21,482 bases of DNA from JANQKX01 sp039028695. Lineage in GTDB: Bacteria; Pseudomonadota; Alphaproteobacteria; Kiloniellales; Kiloniellaceae. Under the pieces are notes generated by a model that did not search any database, had not been told where the DNA came from, and was given only the letters and a program-made list of their open reading frames with translations. The stretch lies in contig JBCCHN010000086.1 in assembly GCA_039028695.1 (NCBI GenBank), forward strand, positions 1 through 21,482, written 5' to 3'. The position numbers and the translations under genes were made by a program. This document shows, in pieces, positions 1 through 7,866 of the stretch; the stretch's first letter is position 1; every line of letters begins with the position of its first letter.

Positions 1-1609
1 GGCGACAAATCTCTTGGGCATTCTGATCGACGAAAAGCCCGGCATATTTGCAGAGCAAATAGACACTCAAAATATCTGCGACCGAGCGGGTCATACTTAG
101 GATAATGGCGCCGCCGGCTCGTCGATCCAGTTTATCGGCGAGTCGTCGAAGGCTCTGAAACAGGCCATAAGTTTTTTGGCTGCTGTCGGAGAGATTATTG
201 AAGTGACGTTGCTCAGCTTGGGGATGACTTAGTTCGCTAAGGATCCAGTCCTGCCATGCCTTGCTGCTCGCATCCGGGCAAGCATCTTTGGCATTACCGG
301 TGCGCTCGGACCAGATCTCCTCTAAGCAGTGGCGGACGGTGTCGCTGTTTTCTCGCAGGTCTAAACTTGCCGTCCTGAACGCGAATATCTCCACTTCACG
401 ACGCAAGGGCTTGATCATTTCCGCTGCCAAGGCCTTGTATCCACTGGCCTTTAGGGCCGTCTCGACCAAAGTCAGATCAGTTAGAAATTCGTCGGCCTCT
501 CGATAGGCTTGTGATGCGGCTGACGCCACCATGCAGGCGCCGATCCTTTGTTCCATGGCGGCGGCGAATTGGCGAAAAACTTCCCCCGGGTTGCGAGCCT
601 TGATTTCCTCTTCAAGTCCTGAAAGAGCCAGGCATCGTGAAAGACCGGCAAGAAAAGCAGACGGTAAATCAATACTATGGCTGCCGATACTCATTTTTTT
701 GGTGATCAAACGCAGTTGGTCCCGGTAGCGGGTCAGGCAGGCATCGCGATAGCTAAAAAGAGCTTTTTCCGTGATCTCATTAGTGACAAAGGGATTGCCG
801 TCACGGTCGCCACCGATCCACGAACCGAATTGCAACAAGGCGGGGACTTGCCAGGCCTCGTTGGGGTAGTTTTTTTCTAAGTCCTCCTCGAGCTGATTAA
901 GAACCTCAGGCGTCTGCTCAAAGAAGATTTCTCTAAAAAAATGCAGTCCCCACGCGACCTCATCTCCGACCGTCGGTTTGGTCAGCCTAATTTCACCGGT
1001 CAATAACAATAGGTCGATCTCGTTTTGTAGAGATTGCAGTTTATGCACTCGTTCCCTGGGGGTCCAACGGTCGGTTTCCAGTTCTACTAAATGCCGGTAG
1101 ATGCGCCGGTGTATTTCAAGCACCGTGACCCTCTTGGCCTCGGTCGGATGGGCTGTGAGGACCGGCTGTATTTTTGCGCAGGACACCAAGCTGCGTATGG
1201 TGGCGGCCGGAATCCCCTGGGCCGCCGCACGGGCAAAGAGAGCCGCGAAGCTACCAGCCAGGATTTCCCGTCCCTCTCTCGTTTCTGTTTGGCGTCGTGT
1301 ATGCGCGGCGGCGTTCTCCTCGGCGATGGCCAAAAGCTGGAGCCAAATGCCATTCAGCTGCAAATATTTTTGCAGGCGCGCGCCCTTGAGGGAGAAAAAG
1401 TCTTCGTGACCGGAAACGCTGGACAAAAGATCCGGATGCCGACTTTCAACCACCTGCAGGAAAAGGCCCCGCAAGAGATCAATCACCTCATGGGAACGCC
1501 GAGCAAAGTCGGCATCCATCCGAGCCGAGGCCTCCGCGGGGTCTAGGGTGTCACGATCTTGCGGATGGGGCTGGGTTTCTGCGACCCGTTCCACATTGCT
1601 TTGAGACAT
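1..1609 (-). CDS. ppc: Phosphoenolpyruvate carboxylase, C-terminus cut by the window edge
   Basis: Makes oxaloacetate from phosphoenolpyruvate and bicarbonate in the cytoplasm. My reading of the minus strand is open from ATG 1609 to base 1 (536 residues seen; the family is usually about 900). The catalytic-histidine motif VLTAHPTEAKR lies at about residues 150-160 (His154). The glycine-rich GSWIGGDRDGNPF lies near 262-274, and LDLRENSDTVRH near 417-427. The start is supported by a strong AGGAGGAGG ribosome site about 8 bases upstream. It follows mtkB by 43 bases on the same strand, so it is probably the last visible gene of the sga-mtkA-mtkB operon. In the serine cycle this enzyme supplies oxaloacetate for malate and then malyl-CoA. 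The family call is very secure; the serine-cycle role is inferred from neighbours. The C-terminal part, including further active-site residues, cannot be checked here. Confidence 0.96.
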   Translation of the reverse strand, partial: MSQSNVERVAETQPHPQDRDTLDPAEASARMDADFARRSHEVIDLLRGLFLQVVESRHPDLLSSVSGHEDFFSLKGARLQKYLQLNGIWLQLLAIAEENAAAHTRRQTETREGREILAGSFAALFARAAAQGIPAATIRSLVSCAKIQPVLTAHPTEAKRVTVLEIHRRIYRHLVELETDRWTPRERVHKLQSLQNEIDLLLLTGEIRLTKPTVGDEVAWGLHFFREIFFEQTPEVLNQLEEDLEKNYPNEAWQVPALLQFGSWIGGDRDGNPFVTNEITEKALFSYRDACLTRYRDQLRLITKKMSIGSHSIDLPSAFLAGLSRCLALSGLEEEIKARNPGEVFRQFAAAMEQRIGACMVASAASQAYREADEFLTDLTLVETALKASGYKALAAEMIKPLRREVEIFAFRTASLDLRENSDTVRHCLEEIWSERTGNAKDACPDASSKAWQDWILSELSHPQAEQRHFNNLSDSSQKTYGLFQSLRRLADKLDRRAGGAIILSMTRSVADILSVYLLCKYAGLFVDQNAQEICR

Positions 1610-1652
1610 GCCTTAGCCCCTCCTCCTGCATGGCGCGGCAATCATGTGCCAG

Positions 1653-2543
1653 CTAATTCATCTCCTTTAACACACGCGCAACGGTGGCGCCCATTTCCGC
1701 CGGGTTGGGCGCGACATGGACGCCTGCTTCCTTCAAGATCTCCACCTTTTCGCTGGCGCTTTCGCCAAAGGCCGAGATGATGGCGCCCGCATGTCCCATG
1801 CGCCGACCCTTGGGAGCCGTCAAGCCAGCCACATAAGCAATGACTGGTTTGGACATGTGGTCCCGGACATAAGCCGCGGCCTCGGCTTCTTGGGGGCCGC
1901 CGATCTCGCCAATCATCATCACCGCATCGGTGTCGTCGTCTTCTTGAAATAAGGCCAGAATATCTTTGAAAGAGCTGCCGTTGATCGGATCGCCGCCAAT
2001 CCCCACCGAAGTGGAGACACCAATGCCCAGCGCCTGCATCTGGGAGGCAGCCTCATAGCCTAGGGTTCCCGAGCGGCCTACGATGCCCACGTTGCCTTGC
2101 TTATAGATATGGCCCGGCATGATCCCCATCATGGCCTTGCCCGGGCTGATCACGCCGGCGCAATTGGGGCCAATGAGGCGCATACGCTGATGCTTTTTAT
2201 AGCGGCGCATATAGCGTTTCACTCGGATCATGTCCTGGGCCGGAATGCCATCGGTGATGGAAACACAGACTCTGATCCCCGCGTCGGCGGCTTCCATGAT
2301 GGAGTCGGCGGCAAAGGGCGGCGGCACAAAGACCACGCTGGCCTTTGCGCCAGTCTCCTTGACGGCGGCTTTCATGGAATGGAACACGGGTTTGCCCAGA
2401 TGGGTCGTGCCACCCTTTCCCGGTGTGACGCCGCCCACCACGTTGGTACCGTAGTCCGCCATCTCCTGGGCGTGAAAGGTTCCAATTGTACCTGTGAAAC
2501 CTTGAACCAAGACCGGTGTGGTTTGGTCGAGAAGAATGCTCAT
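1653..2543 (-). CDS. mtkB: Malate-CoA ligase (malate thiokinase) alpha subunit
   Basis: Alpha subunit of an ADP-forming acyl-CoA synthetase, 296 residues. It carries the CoA-binding Rossmann domain (about 1-100) and the ligase domain with the phosphorylated histidine in RRMGHAGAI (His251). Other family motifs are IGPNCAGVI (124-132), GRSGTLGYE (156-164) and GIGGDPINGS (181-190). With its partner it turns malate, CoA and ATP into malyl-CoA. The fold is shared with succinyl-CoA synthetase SucD. I prefer malate-CoA ligase because the gene is linked to sga and ppc and because, from memory, its sequence (GGVTPGKGG, ITDGIPAQDM) resembles methylotroph MtkB. It starts 5 bases after the mtkA stop, indicating translational coupling. 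A SucD with ordinary TCA-cycle function remains the main alternative. Confidence 0.9.
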   Translation of the reverse strand: MSILLDQTTPVLVQGFTGTIGTFHAQEMADYGTNVVGGVTPGKGGTTHLGKPVFHSMKAAVKETGAKASVVFVPPPFAADSIMEAADAGIRVCVSITDGIPAQDMIRVKRYMRRYKKHQRMRLIGPNCAGVISPGKAMMGIMPGHIYKQGNVGIVGRSGTLGYEAASQMQALGIGVSTSVGIGGDPINGSSFKDILALFQEDDDTDAVMMIGEIGGPQEAEAAAYVRDHMSKPVIAYVAGLTAPKGRRMGHAGAIISAFGESASEKVEILKEAGVHVAPNPAEMGATVARVLKEMN

Positions 2544-2548
2544 GGCCC

Positions 2549-3736
2549 TTATTCCTTCCCTTTAGCAGAACGGTGATCCTTCCAGGCCGACACGGCGAGT
2601 CCCGCAGCTTCGGCCAAGGTATCGGCGGTGATAATGGGCAGGCCGCTTTCTTCTAAGAGGCGACGCCCCTCCTCCACATTGGTACCGGACAGACGCACCA
2701 CTAATGGCACATCAATGGCAGTTTTCTGGACCGCCTTAATTACGCCCTCTGCAACCCAATCGCAGCGGTTAATGCCGGCGAAGATATTGACCAGAATGGC
2801 TTGGACCTTGTCGTCGGAGAGGACCAGGTTAAAGGCTTTAGCCACTCTTTCGGGCGTGGCGCCGCCTCCGATATCCAAGAAGTTGGCCGGTTCGCCGCCC
2901 GCGTGCTTGATCATGTCCATGGTGGCCATGGCCAAACCGGCGCCGTTGATAATGCAGCCGATGTTGCCGTCCAGCCCCACATAACTCAGGCCTCGGTCCG
3001 CGGCATTGGTCTCGCGGGGGTCTTCTTGAGATTTATCCCGAAGTTCGGAAATGTTGGCCCGGCGGAAGAGAGCGTTATCGTCAAAGGACATTTTCGCATC
3101 AAGAGCCAGCAGGTCACCCTCCTCGGTCACCACCAGGGGGTTGATCTCCACCATGGTGGCATCCAAATCGCGAAAGGCACGGTAGCAGCCCAAGATCGTT
3201 GTCACGGCCTTGCTGACCAAAGCTGGCTCCAAGCCGAGCGCGAAGGCAATTTCCCGAGCCTGAAAAGCTTGCATGCCCACGGCCGGTTCAACGGATTCCC
3301 TGACAATGCTGTCGGGTTCCTTTTGCGCAATCTCCTCAATTTCCATGCCGCCGGCGGACGAAGCGACCACCATCACCCTTTCAGAGGCCCGATCCAAGAC
3401 AAAGCCCAGGTAAAGCTCCTGCTGGATCTTGGTGGCTTCTTCGATATAGAGGCGGTACACACCCTTGCCCTGCGGGCCGGTCTGATGGGTGACCAGGGTC
3501 TTCCCCAAAAGCTGATCGGCTGCCTCCCAAACCTGATGGCCGTCGGTGCAAAACTTGATGCCACCGGCCTTGCCCCGCGCGCCGGAGTGGATTTGGGCCT
3601 TGACGACCCAAGCATCCCCGCCGATTTCACGGGATCGATAGCTGGCTTGTTCCGGGCTGTAAGCGAGGCCGCCCCGAGGCACTGCAACGCCACAGTCCGA
3701 CAAGAGCTCCTTGGCCTGATATTCATGAATGTCCAT
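2549..3736 (-). CDS. mtkA: Malate-CoA ligase (malate thiokinase) beta subunit
   Basis: Beta subunit, 395 residues, the usual length for the SucC/MtkA family. The N-terminal ATP-grasp domain (about 1-240) shows the nucleotide-binding stretch QIHSGARGKAGG (48-59) and the metal-site motif EINPLVV (197-203). The C-terminal CoA-ligase domain shows NGAGLAMATMD (264-274), IFAGINRCD (318-326) and RLSGTNVEEG (348-357). It pairs with the alpha subunit encoded just downstream to make malyl-CoA from malate. The start is supported by a GGAGG ribosome site 6 bases upstream. A 114-base gap with a strong stem-loop separates it from sga. Succinyl-CoA synthetase is the alternative; the link to sga and ppc argues for malate as substrate. 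Confidence 0.9.
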   Translation of the reverse strand: MDIHEYQAKELLSDCGVAVPRGGLAYSPEQASYRSREIGGDAWVVKAQIHSGARGKAGGIKFCTDGHQVWEAADQLLGKTLVTHQTGPQGKGVYRLYIEEATKIQQELYLGFVLDRASERVMVVASSAGGMEIEEIAQKEPDSIVRESVEPAVGMQAFQAREIAFALGLEPALVSKAVTTILGCYRAFRDLDATMVEINPLVVTEEGDLLALDAKMSFDDNALFRRANISELRDKSQEDPRETNAADRGLSYVGLDGNIGCIINGAGLAMATMDMIKHAGGEPANFLDIGGGATPERVAKAFNLVLSDDKVQAILVNIFAGINRCDWVAEGVIKAVQKTAIDVPLVVRLSGTNVEEGRRLLEESGLPIITADTLAEAAGLAVSAWKDHRSAKGKE

Positions 3737-3767
3737 GACGTTCCTCCACGCAAACAGGTTTCCCCGT

Positions 3768-3793
3768 GGGCGTGACGAAATGCTGTCACGCCC
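3768..3793 (-). promoter_or_regulatory. Perfect 9-bp stem-loop in the sga-mtkA gap
   Basis: GGGCGTGAC at 3768-3776 and its exact complement GTCACGCCC at 3785-3793 enclose an 8-base loop. In the mtkA mRNA the hairpin is preceded, not followed, by a U-rich tract, so it is not a standard terminator for this operon. It sits about 25 bases ahead of the mtkA ribosome site. It could protect or process the mRNA, or as DNA be an operator. The structure is certain; its function is a guess. Confidence 0.55.
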
Positions 3794-3850
3794 TCAAAAA
3801 GAAAAACAAAACAATGATTAAAAGGGATCAGTCCGGGCTATTCGCCGGAT

Positions 3851-5041
3851 TTACTGAGCCGCTACGACAAGGGGCTTGGCGGTCTCACTATAGTAAGACA
3901 GCGCCGCACCGACACCTTCGCCCAACTTGATGTCGATGCCCACGTCATGCATTGCCAACTCAGCGCCGGCCAAGGCCTGCACGATCATCAACTCGTTCAA
4001 ATCGCCCAGATGTCCGATGCGGAAGAGTTTCCCAGCAACCTTTGAGAGGCCGATGCCCAGCGATAGGTTATAGCGATAGTAGGCCACGCGGGCGACATCA
4101 TTGCCGTTAAAGCCTTCCGGCACCATAACGGCACTGACCGTATCTGAATGCCATTTAGGCTCAGCGGCACAAAGGTTGAGGCCCCAAGCATCCACCGCGC
4201 GGCGCACACCTTCGGCAATGCGATGATGGCGAGCGAAGACATTGTCCAAGCCTTCTTCCAGCAACAAATCCACCGATGCCCGAAGGCCACGGAGGATCGT
4301 CGTCGCTGGCGTATAGGGGAAATAGCCGTCCTTGTTCGTGCGGATCATATCCTCGAAATCAAAGAAACAGCGCCGGCATTGAGCGGTATGGCGAGCTTCG
4401 AGCGCTTTCTGGCTGACACCCAAGATAGCGCAGCCCGTTGGCAGCATGAAGCCTTTTTGCGATCCGCTAACGGCCAGGTCCACGCCCCACTCGTCCATCC
4501 GAAAATCGACACTGGCAATGGAACTCACGCCATCCACGTAAAACAATGCCGGATGTTCCAAGTCGTCCAGAATTGCACGTACACCCGGAATATCGCTGGC
4601 GACCCCCGTTGCGGTTTCGTTTTGACAGGCGAAAACCGCTTTTATTTCCTTTTTTGAATCTTCGGAAAGGATGCGGCGATAGTCATCGAGCGGCACGCCG
4701 CAGCCCCATTCCACATCCAAGCAGATCACGTCCATGCCATGGCGTTCCAAAAGATCCACCCAAAGATGGGAGAACTGGCCGAAGCGGCTGATCAGAACCT
4801 TGTCCCCCGGGGACAAGGTATTGGTGACGGCTGCTTCCCAACCGCCGGTCCCTGAGCCGGGGAAGATAAAAATCTGGCCGGTCTCGGTCTTAAAGATCTT
4901 TTTCAGATCCTCAAACAGCGGCAGGGTAAAGGTGGGGAAATCAGGCGCTCGCATGTCCTCCATGGAGATATCCATGGCCCGCCGGATAACGTCTGGAACA
5001 TTGGTGGGTCCTGGAATAAATAGAGCATTACGTCCTGCCAT
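3851..5041 (-). CDS. sga: Serine-glyoxylate aminotransferase
   Basis: PLP-dependent class V aminotransferase, 396 residues. It transfers the amino group of serine (or alanine) to glyoxylate, giving glycine and hydroxypyruvate. The N-terminus LFIPGPTNVP is typical of the family. The PLP lysine lies in SGSQKGFMLPTG (Lys196), with the cofactor-contacting aspartate in YVDGVSS (Asp170) and the C-terminal RIGHLGD at 341-347. The same frame is open upstream to 5176, but I chose ATG 5041 because AAGGAG stands 8 bases before it and the extra 45 residues do not resemble the family. It is the first enzyme gene of the sga-mtkA-mtkB-ppc run. The serine cycle uses it to return glyoxylate to glycine. Phosphoserine or alanine-glyoxylate transaminase activity is a minor alternative. 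Confidence 0.93.
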   Translation of the reverse strand: MAGRNALFIPGPTNVPDVIRRAMDISMEDMRAPDFPTFTLPLFEDLKKIFKTETGQIFIFPGSGTGGWEAAVTNTLSPGDKVLISRFGQFSHLWVDLLERHGMDVICLDVEWGCGVPLDDYRRILSEDSKKEIKAVFACQNETATGVASDIPGVRAILDDLEHPALFYVDGVSSIASVDFRMDEWGVDLAVSGSQKGFMLPTGCAILGVSQKALEARHTAQCRRCFFDFEDMIRTNKDGYFPYTPATTILRGLRASVDLLLEEGLDNVFARHHRIAEGVRRAVDAWGLNLCAAEPKWHSDTVSAVMVPEGFNGNDVARVAYYRYNLSLGIGLSKVAGKLFRIGHLGDLNELMIVQALAGAELAMHDVGIDIKLGEGVGAALSYYSETAKPLVVAAQ

Positions 5042-5285
5042 GATTTCATCTCCTTTTCCGCCGCCTGGCACTTGGGCTAGGTCAATTCTGTTACCAGTCC
5101 CCAAGTCCGCTTTTGCCTGACACCAACCGACAGCAATCAGAATCGCTACCGGACTCTCCAAAAAGTTCGCGGACAATGCCTTTGGCGAGGCTTCTCGACT
5201 AACTTAAATGCGCCTTGATGGACGATTTTAGCTTCGTTTTTAGGCTATTGGGGCCGGCCTAAGTGAAAGGACCAATAAAGGCGGC
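5042..5285 (-). promoter_or_regulatory. Gap upstream of sga, presumed to hold the operon promoter
   Basis: This 244-base gap between the CBS-domain gene and sga holds no convincing gene. Just after the CBS stop, TATTGG and CCAATA could form a weak six-base stem without a following T-run. I could not pick a convincing -35/-10 pair or a known riboswitch. It is the natural place for a promoter of the sga-mtkA-mtkB-ppc genes, but that is inferred from position only. Confidence 0.3.
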
Positions 5286-5711
5286 CTAGCCCGTCGCCGC
5301 CTGGGTATCATACAAAAGCTGCTCTTCGACCTCTTGCAGCTCGGCCCCGACAAAGTCTCGCAATGAGACTATGCCCAGAACATTGCCATGTTCAACAACC
5401 GGCAGATGGCGAAAATTGTTATCGCGCATAATCAACAAAGCCTCGACGGCCGTCATGTGGGGCGTGGCTGTTTTTAGCTTATGTGTCATGACGCCCGACA
5501 AGGGGGTCATAGCCGGATCACGGGATTCGGCGATGACTCGAAAAAGCGCGTCACGCTCTGTGAAAATGCCGCGCAAACGGCCCTCCTCCACCACCATGAT
5601 CGCACCGATTTTATGTTCGGCCATGAGGTAAGCGGCTTCAAGAACGGTCGCGCTTGCGGGTAGGTTGACAGCCTCGCGGGAGATAAGGTCACCGACTGAT
5701 CGACGTGACAT
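5286..5711 (-). CDS. Stand-alone two-CBS-domain protein
   Basis: A 141-residue protein made almost wholly of a CBS pair (Bateman module): CBS1 about residues 8-62 (VGDLISREAV... GIFTERDALFR) and CBS2 about 75-130 (ATPHMTAVEALLIMRDNN... GIVSLRDFVG). Such modules bind adenine nucleotides or similar ligands and usually modulate partner proteins; no catalytic domain is fused here. The start has an AGGAGG ribosome site 9 bases upstream. It precedes sga on the same strand, so it may report energy state to the carbon module, but the 244-base gap means it may also be an independent unit. The partner is unknown. Confidence 0.87.
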   Translation of the reverse strand: MSRRSVGDLISREAVNLPASATVLEAAYLMAEHKIGAIMVVEEGRLRGIFTERDALFRVIAESRDPAMTPLSGVMTHKLKTATPHMTAVEALLIMRDNNFRHLPVVEHGNVLGIVSLRDFVGAELQEVEEQLLYDTQAATG

Positions 5712-5727
5712 ACCGCAATCCTCCTTT

Positions 5728-5763
5728 CAATTGAAAACCCAATTGAAATCCCAACTGAAATCC
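5728..5763. repeat. Three 12-bp tandem repeats ahead of the CBS-domain gene
   Basis: CAATTGAAAACC (5728-5739), CAATTGAAATCC (5740-5751) and CAACTGAAATCC (5752-5763) are consecutive near-identical units, differing at one or two bases. They lie just upstream of the ribosome site and directly downstream of a candidate -10 box, so they would be transcribed as the very start of the 5' leader. They could be repeated protein-binding sites or a slippage-prone tract. Confidence 0.75.
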
Positions 5764-5772
5764 CACGGGTTC

Positions 5773-5801
5773 ATTATATGTCAAAAGGGAACCAACGTGA
5801 A
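5773..5801 (-). promoter_or_regulatory. Candidate sigma-70 promoter of the CBS-domain gene
   Basis: On the minus strand a perfect TATAAT (5778-5773) is preceded, at 17 bases, by TTCACG (5801-5796), which matches TTGACA at 4 of 6 positions. Transcription would start near 5765, at the edge of the tandem repeats. A TTGACA abuts the TATAAT directly (TTGACATATAAT); that spacing cannot work as a pair, but it may matter for other binding. Confidence 0.45.
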
Positions 5802-5957
5802 CCGTCGAGGGTTCCTGGTATCCCAGCGGAAACAGGCACGCAAAATCGGCGCGCCTTTATCATTTCTCGCCAGGCCTTGTAAATAGTCTCAAACAGGCAA
5901 AGTTATCCACAGGGATGGATGTCCGCCTTTCCGCTAAATTGGAAGGCCGCTGCTATT

Positions 5958-6728
5958 TTAGAGGGCTGCAGTCAAGCCGCCGTCAACGGTAAGAACGCTG
6001 CCTGTCATATATTTTGATCCTTCGGATGCCAAGAGCAGCAGAGGCCCATCCAGTTCCCGGGGATCGCCAAATCGTCGCTGCAAAACCTTGTGGCGAAGCT
6101 TTTGACCGGCATCGCTTTGCAGGAATGCGCGGTTCATATCGGTCTCGAAATAACCAGGCGCGATTGCATTGACCCGAATGGAATGGCGGGACAATTCTGC
6201 TGCCAGGGCCCGGGTCAGATTGATCACACCAGCCTTGGACGCACAATAGCTTGCGACACCCTTGGCCCCGGTCTCGCCGAGGATCGATGCGATGTTTATG
6301 ATGCTGCCGCCATGACCCAGCCGGATCATATGGTCAGCGGTCTCACGCGCCAGGCGCCAAACGCCACTTAGATTGGTTTCAATCACGGCGTGCCAGTCTT
6401 CCTCGGAGGTTTCAAGGAGACCTTTGTCGACGGCAATCCCCGCATTGTTGATCAGAATGGAGATGGGACCTAACTCAGTTTCGCTGGCGGTTACGCAGGC
6501 GGAGACTGATTTGGGGTCGGTGACGTCCAACTCGACGGGAATGGCCCGGCCATCCAGGGCCTCAATTTCTCGGGCCACCTCTCCGAGGCTTTCGATCCGC
6601 CGGCCGGCGGCGGCAATCTTGGCGCCTGCTCTTGCCAGCGTTATGGCGAAATGCCGGCCGAGCCCGCCCGATGCGCCGGTGACCAGCGCGGTTTTGCCGG
6701 ATAAGTCAAAGCTGGTTGGAGAGCCCAT
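5958..6728 (-). CDS. Short-chain dehydrogenase/reductase (SDR family)
   Basis: NAD(P)-dependent classical SDR, 256 residues, the normal length. The nucleotide-binding TGASGGLG lies at 17-24 and NNAG at 94-97. The catalytic Ser148, Tyr161 and Lys165 lie in NIAS and SYCASKAG, PGYFETDM follows at 191-198, and the C-terminal TGSVLTVDGG is typical. Arg43-Arg44 after the second strand hint at NADP preference. The reading frame extends to a GTG at 6770, but ATG 6728 has AAGGA seven bases upstream and fits family N-termini. It is divergent from the DsbA-like gene. Substrate is unknown; FabG-like acyl reductase or another alcohol dehydrogenase role is possible. Confidence 0.92.
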   Translation of the reverse strand: MGSPTSFDLSGKTALVTGASGGLGRHFAITLARAGAKIAAAGRRIESLGEVAREIEALDGRAIPVELDVTDPKSVSACVTASETELGPISILINNAGIAVDKGLLETSEEDWHAVIETNLSGVWRLARETADHMIRLGHGGSIINIASILGETGAKGVASYCASKAGVINLTRALAAELSRHSIRVNAIAPGYFETDMNRAFLQSDAGQKLRHKVLQRRFGDPRELDGPLLLLASEGSKYMTGSVLTVDGGLTAAL

Positions 6729-6818
6729 TTGGTAATCCTTCGAAATCCCGGGCAAGCTATCCGGTGCCACGCAGGAAAGATGACATTACCTGCATTCTTG
6801 GAGTCGGATCTTGCCCGT

Positions 6819-6847
6819 TTGCCATCCGCTTATGGGTGACTTACGCT
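6819..6847 (+). promoter_or_regulatory. Weak candidate promoter for the DsbA-like gene
   Basis: TTGCCA (6819-6824) and TACGCT (6842-6847) are separated by 17 bases in the divergent gap between the SDR and DsbA-like genes. The -35 is good and the -10 is poor, so this is a tentative call. Confidence 0.2.
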
Positions 6848-6905
6848 AAAGTCCGATTGCAATCATTTCACCGCGGTAGATGAGCTCGAGCGGAACGTGA
6901 CTTCT

Positions 6906-7544
6906 ATGGATCTAGAGATCTTTTCCGATACCATTTGTCCCTGGTGCTTTATCGGCAAGCGCCGCCTGGAACGGGCGCTTCAGTCTCGTCCGCAAATTCA
7001 GCTGAGAATCCGATGGCGGGCCTATCAACTGAACCCGGAGATGCCAGCAAGTGGGATGGATCGTCTGCGCTATCTTGCCGAAAAATTCGGAGGTGAGGCC
7101 AATGCCAATGCGGTCTATGGCCAAATCAAGAAGGCCGGGAAAGACGAGGGCATCGCCTTTAACTTCGATCGGATCAAGACAACGCCTAACACAATCAATT
7201 CCCACCGGCTTGTAAATTTCGCGCAGCGTTATGACCGGCAAGATGCGGTGGTTCAGGGCCTCTTCGATGCCTTTTTCTTGCAAGGCCTTAATATCGGAGA
7301 ACTACAGGTCCTGATCGATACTGCCGCGTCGGCCGGACTAGACCCAGCGGAAGTCGAGGTTTTTTTGGCAAGCGACGACCTGTCCGACCAAGTTCGGGCC
7401 GAGGACAGCTATGCTCGGCGGATCGGAATCCGGGGCGTGCCCTGTTTTATTTTTAACGGCAACCATGCCTTGTCCGGTGCCCACCCGCCCGAAGTGCTTT
7501 ATCAATTTTTCGACATCGCCGTCGCTGAACAAAACGATTTCTAA
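6906..7544 (+). CDS. DsbA-family (FrnE-like) thiol oxidoreductase
   Basis: A 212-residue thioredoxin-fold protein of the FrnE/DsbA type. It has the active-site CPWC at residues 11-14 and the cis-proline loop GIRGVP (Pro179), with an alpha-helical insertion between. There is no signal peptide, so it should act in the cytoplasm, as FrnE proteins do. It may be a disulfide isomerase or a glutathione-linked oxidoreductase. ATG 6906 is used; GTG 6897 in the same frame is an alternative, and neither has a strong ribosome site. Cys180 right after the cis-proline is an extra cysteine. It stands alone, divergent from the SDR gene. The related HCCA isomerase family is less likely because the CPWC motif is complete. 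Confidence 0.9.
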   Translation: MDLEIFSDTICPWCFIGKRRLERALQSRPQIQLRIRWRAYQLNPEMPASGMDRLRYLAEKFGGEANANAVYGQIKKAGKDEGIAFNFDRIKTTPNTINSHRLVNFAQRYDRQDAVVQGLFDAFFLQGLNIGELQVLIDTAASAGLDPAEVEVFLASDDLSDQVRAEDSYARRIGIRGVPCFIFNGNHALSGAHPPEVLYQFFDIAVAEQNDF

Positions 7545-7745
7545 ACTTCAATCATTTAAATCATATCTATAATAATTTTTTCTAATAAATCACTTTAAGC
7601 ATTTTGTTTCACGCGAATTAGCGCGCCGGTTAGCATTTTGTCCCATTTTCGCCGCAATCAGATCCCATATCGAGTTAGACGAAGGCCGGGTTTTGGCTCG
7701 GGGCAAGGGGTCGGATTTTAACGAATGTGAATAAAAAATTCATAG

Positions 7746-7757
7746 ATGGTTAACCAT
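7746..7757. promoter_or_regulatory. 12-bp perfect palindrome upstream of prkA
   Basis: ATGGTTAACCAT is its own reverse complement. It lies 218 bases upstream of the prkA start and four bases downstream of a TGAAT-N5-ATTCA inverted repeat (7728-7742). Together they look like a binding region for a dimeric regulator, but no regulator is identified. Confidence 0.35.
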
Positions 7758-7866
7758 GTAGACCTAGACTTGCCATAGGAAATAAGTGTGCTTGGCCGTA
7801 TTTCCCTGGAGATCAAAGGGATTGCGGCTTTGGTCGCCGGTAGATTGGGCGGCAGGAAGAAGGTAC

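Noticed and set aside
1091..1546. 151-residue open frame on the plus strand near the left end
   Set aside because: It is antisense to the ppc reading, which carries the HPTEA and GGDRDGNP motifs.
2801..3775. 324-residue open frame on the plus strand
   Set aside because: It lies fully opposite mtkA, whose family motifs are complete. The composition (His/Gly/Asp rich) is typical of an antisense shadow.
5042..5176. N-terminal extension of sga
   Set aside because: The extra 45 residues are not family-like, and the ATG at 5041 has a strong ribosome site.
5788..5815. GGAACC...GGTTCC inverted repeat and a GGAAC/CGTT pair resembling an EcfG promoter
   Set aside because: The spacing between GGAAC and CGTT is about 13 bases, too short for the known 16-17; the six-base repeat alone is weak.
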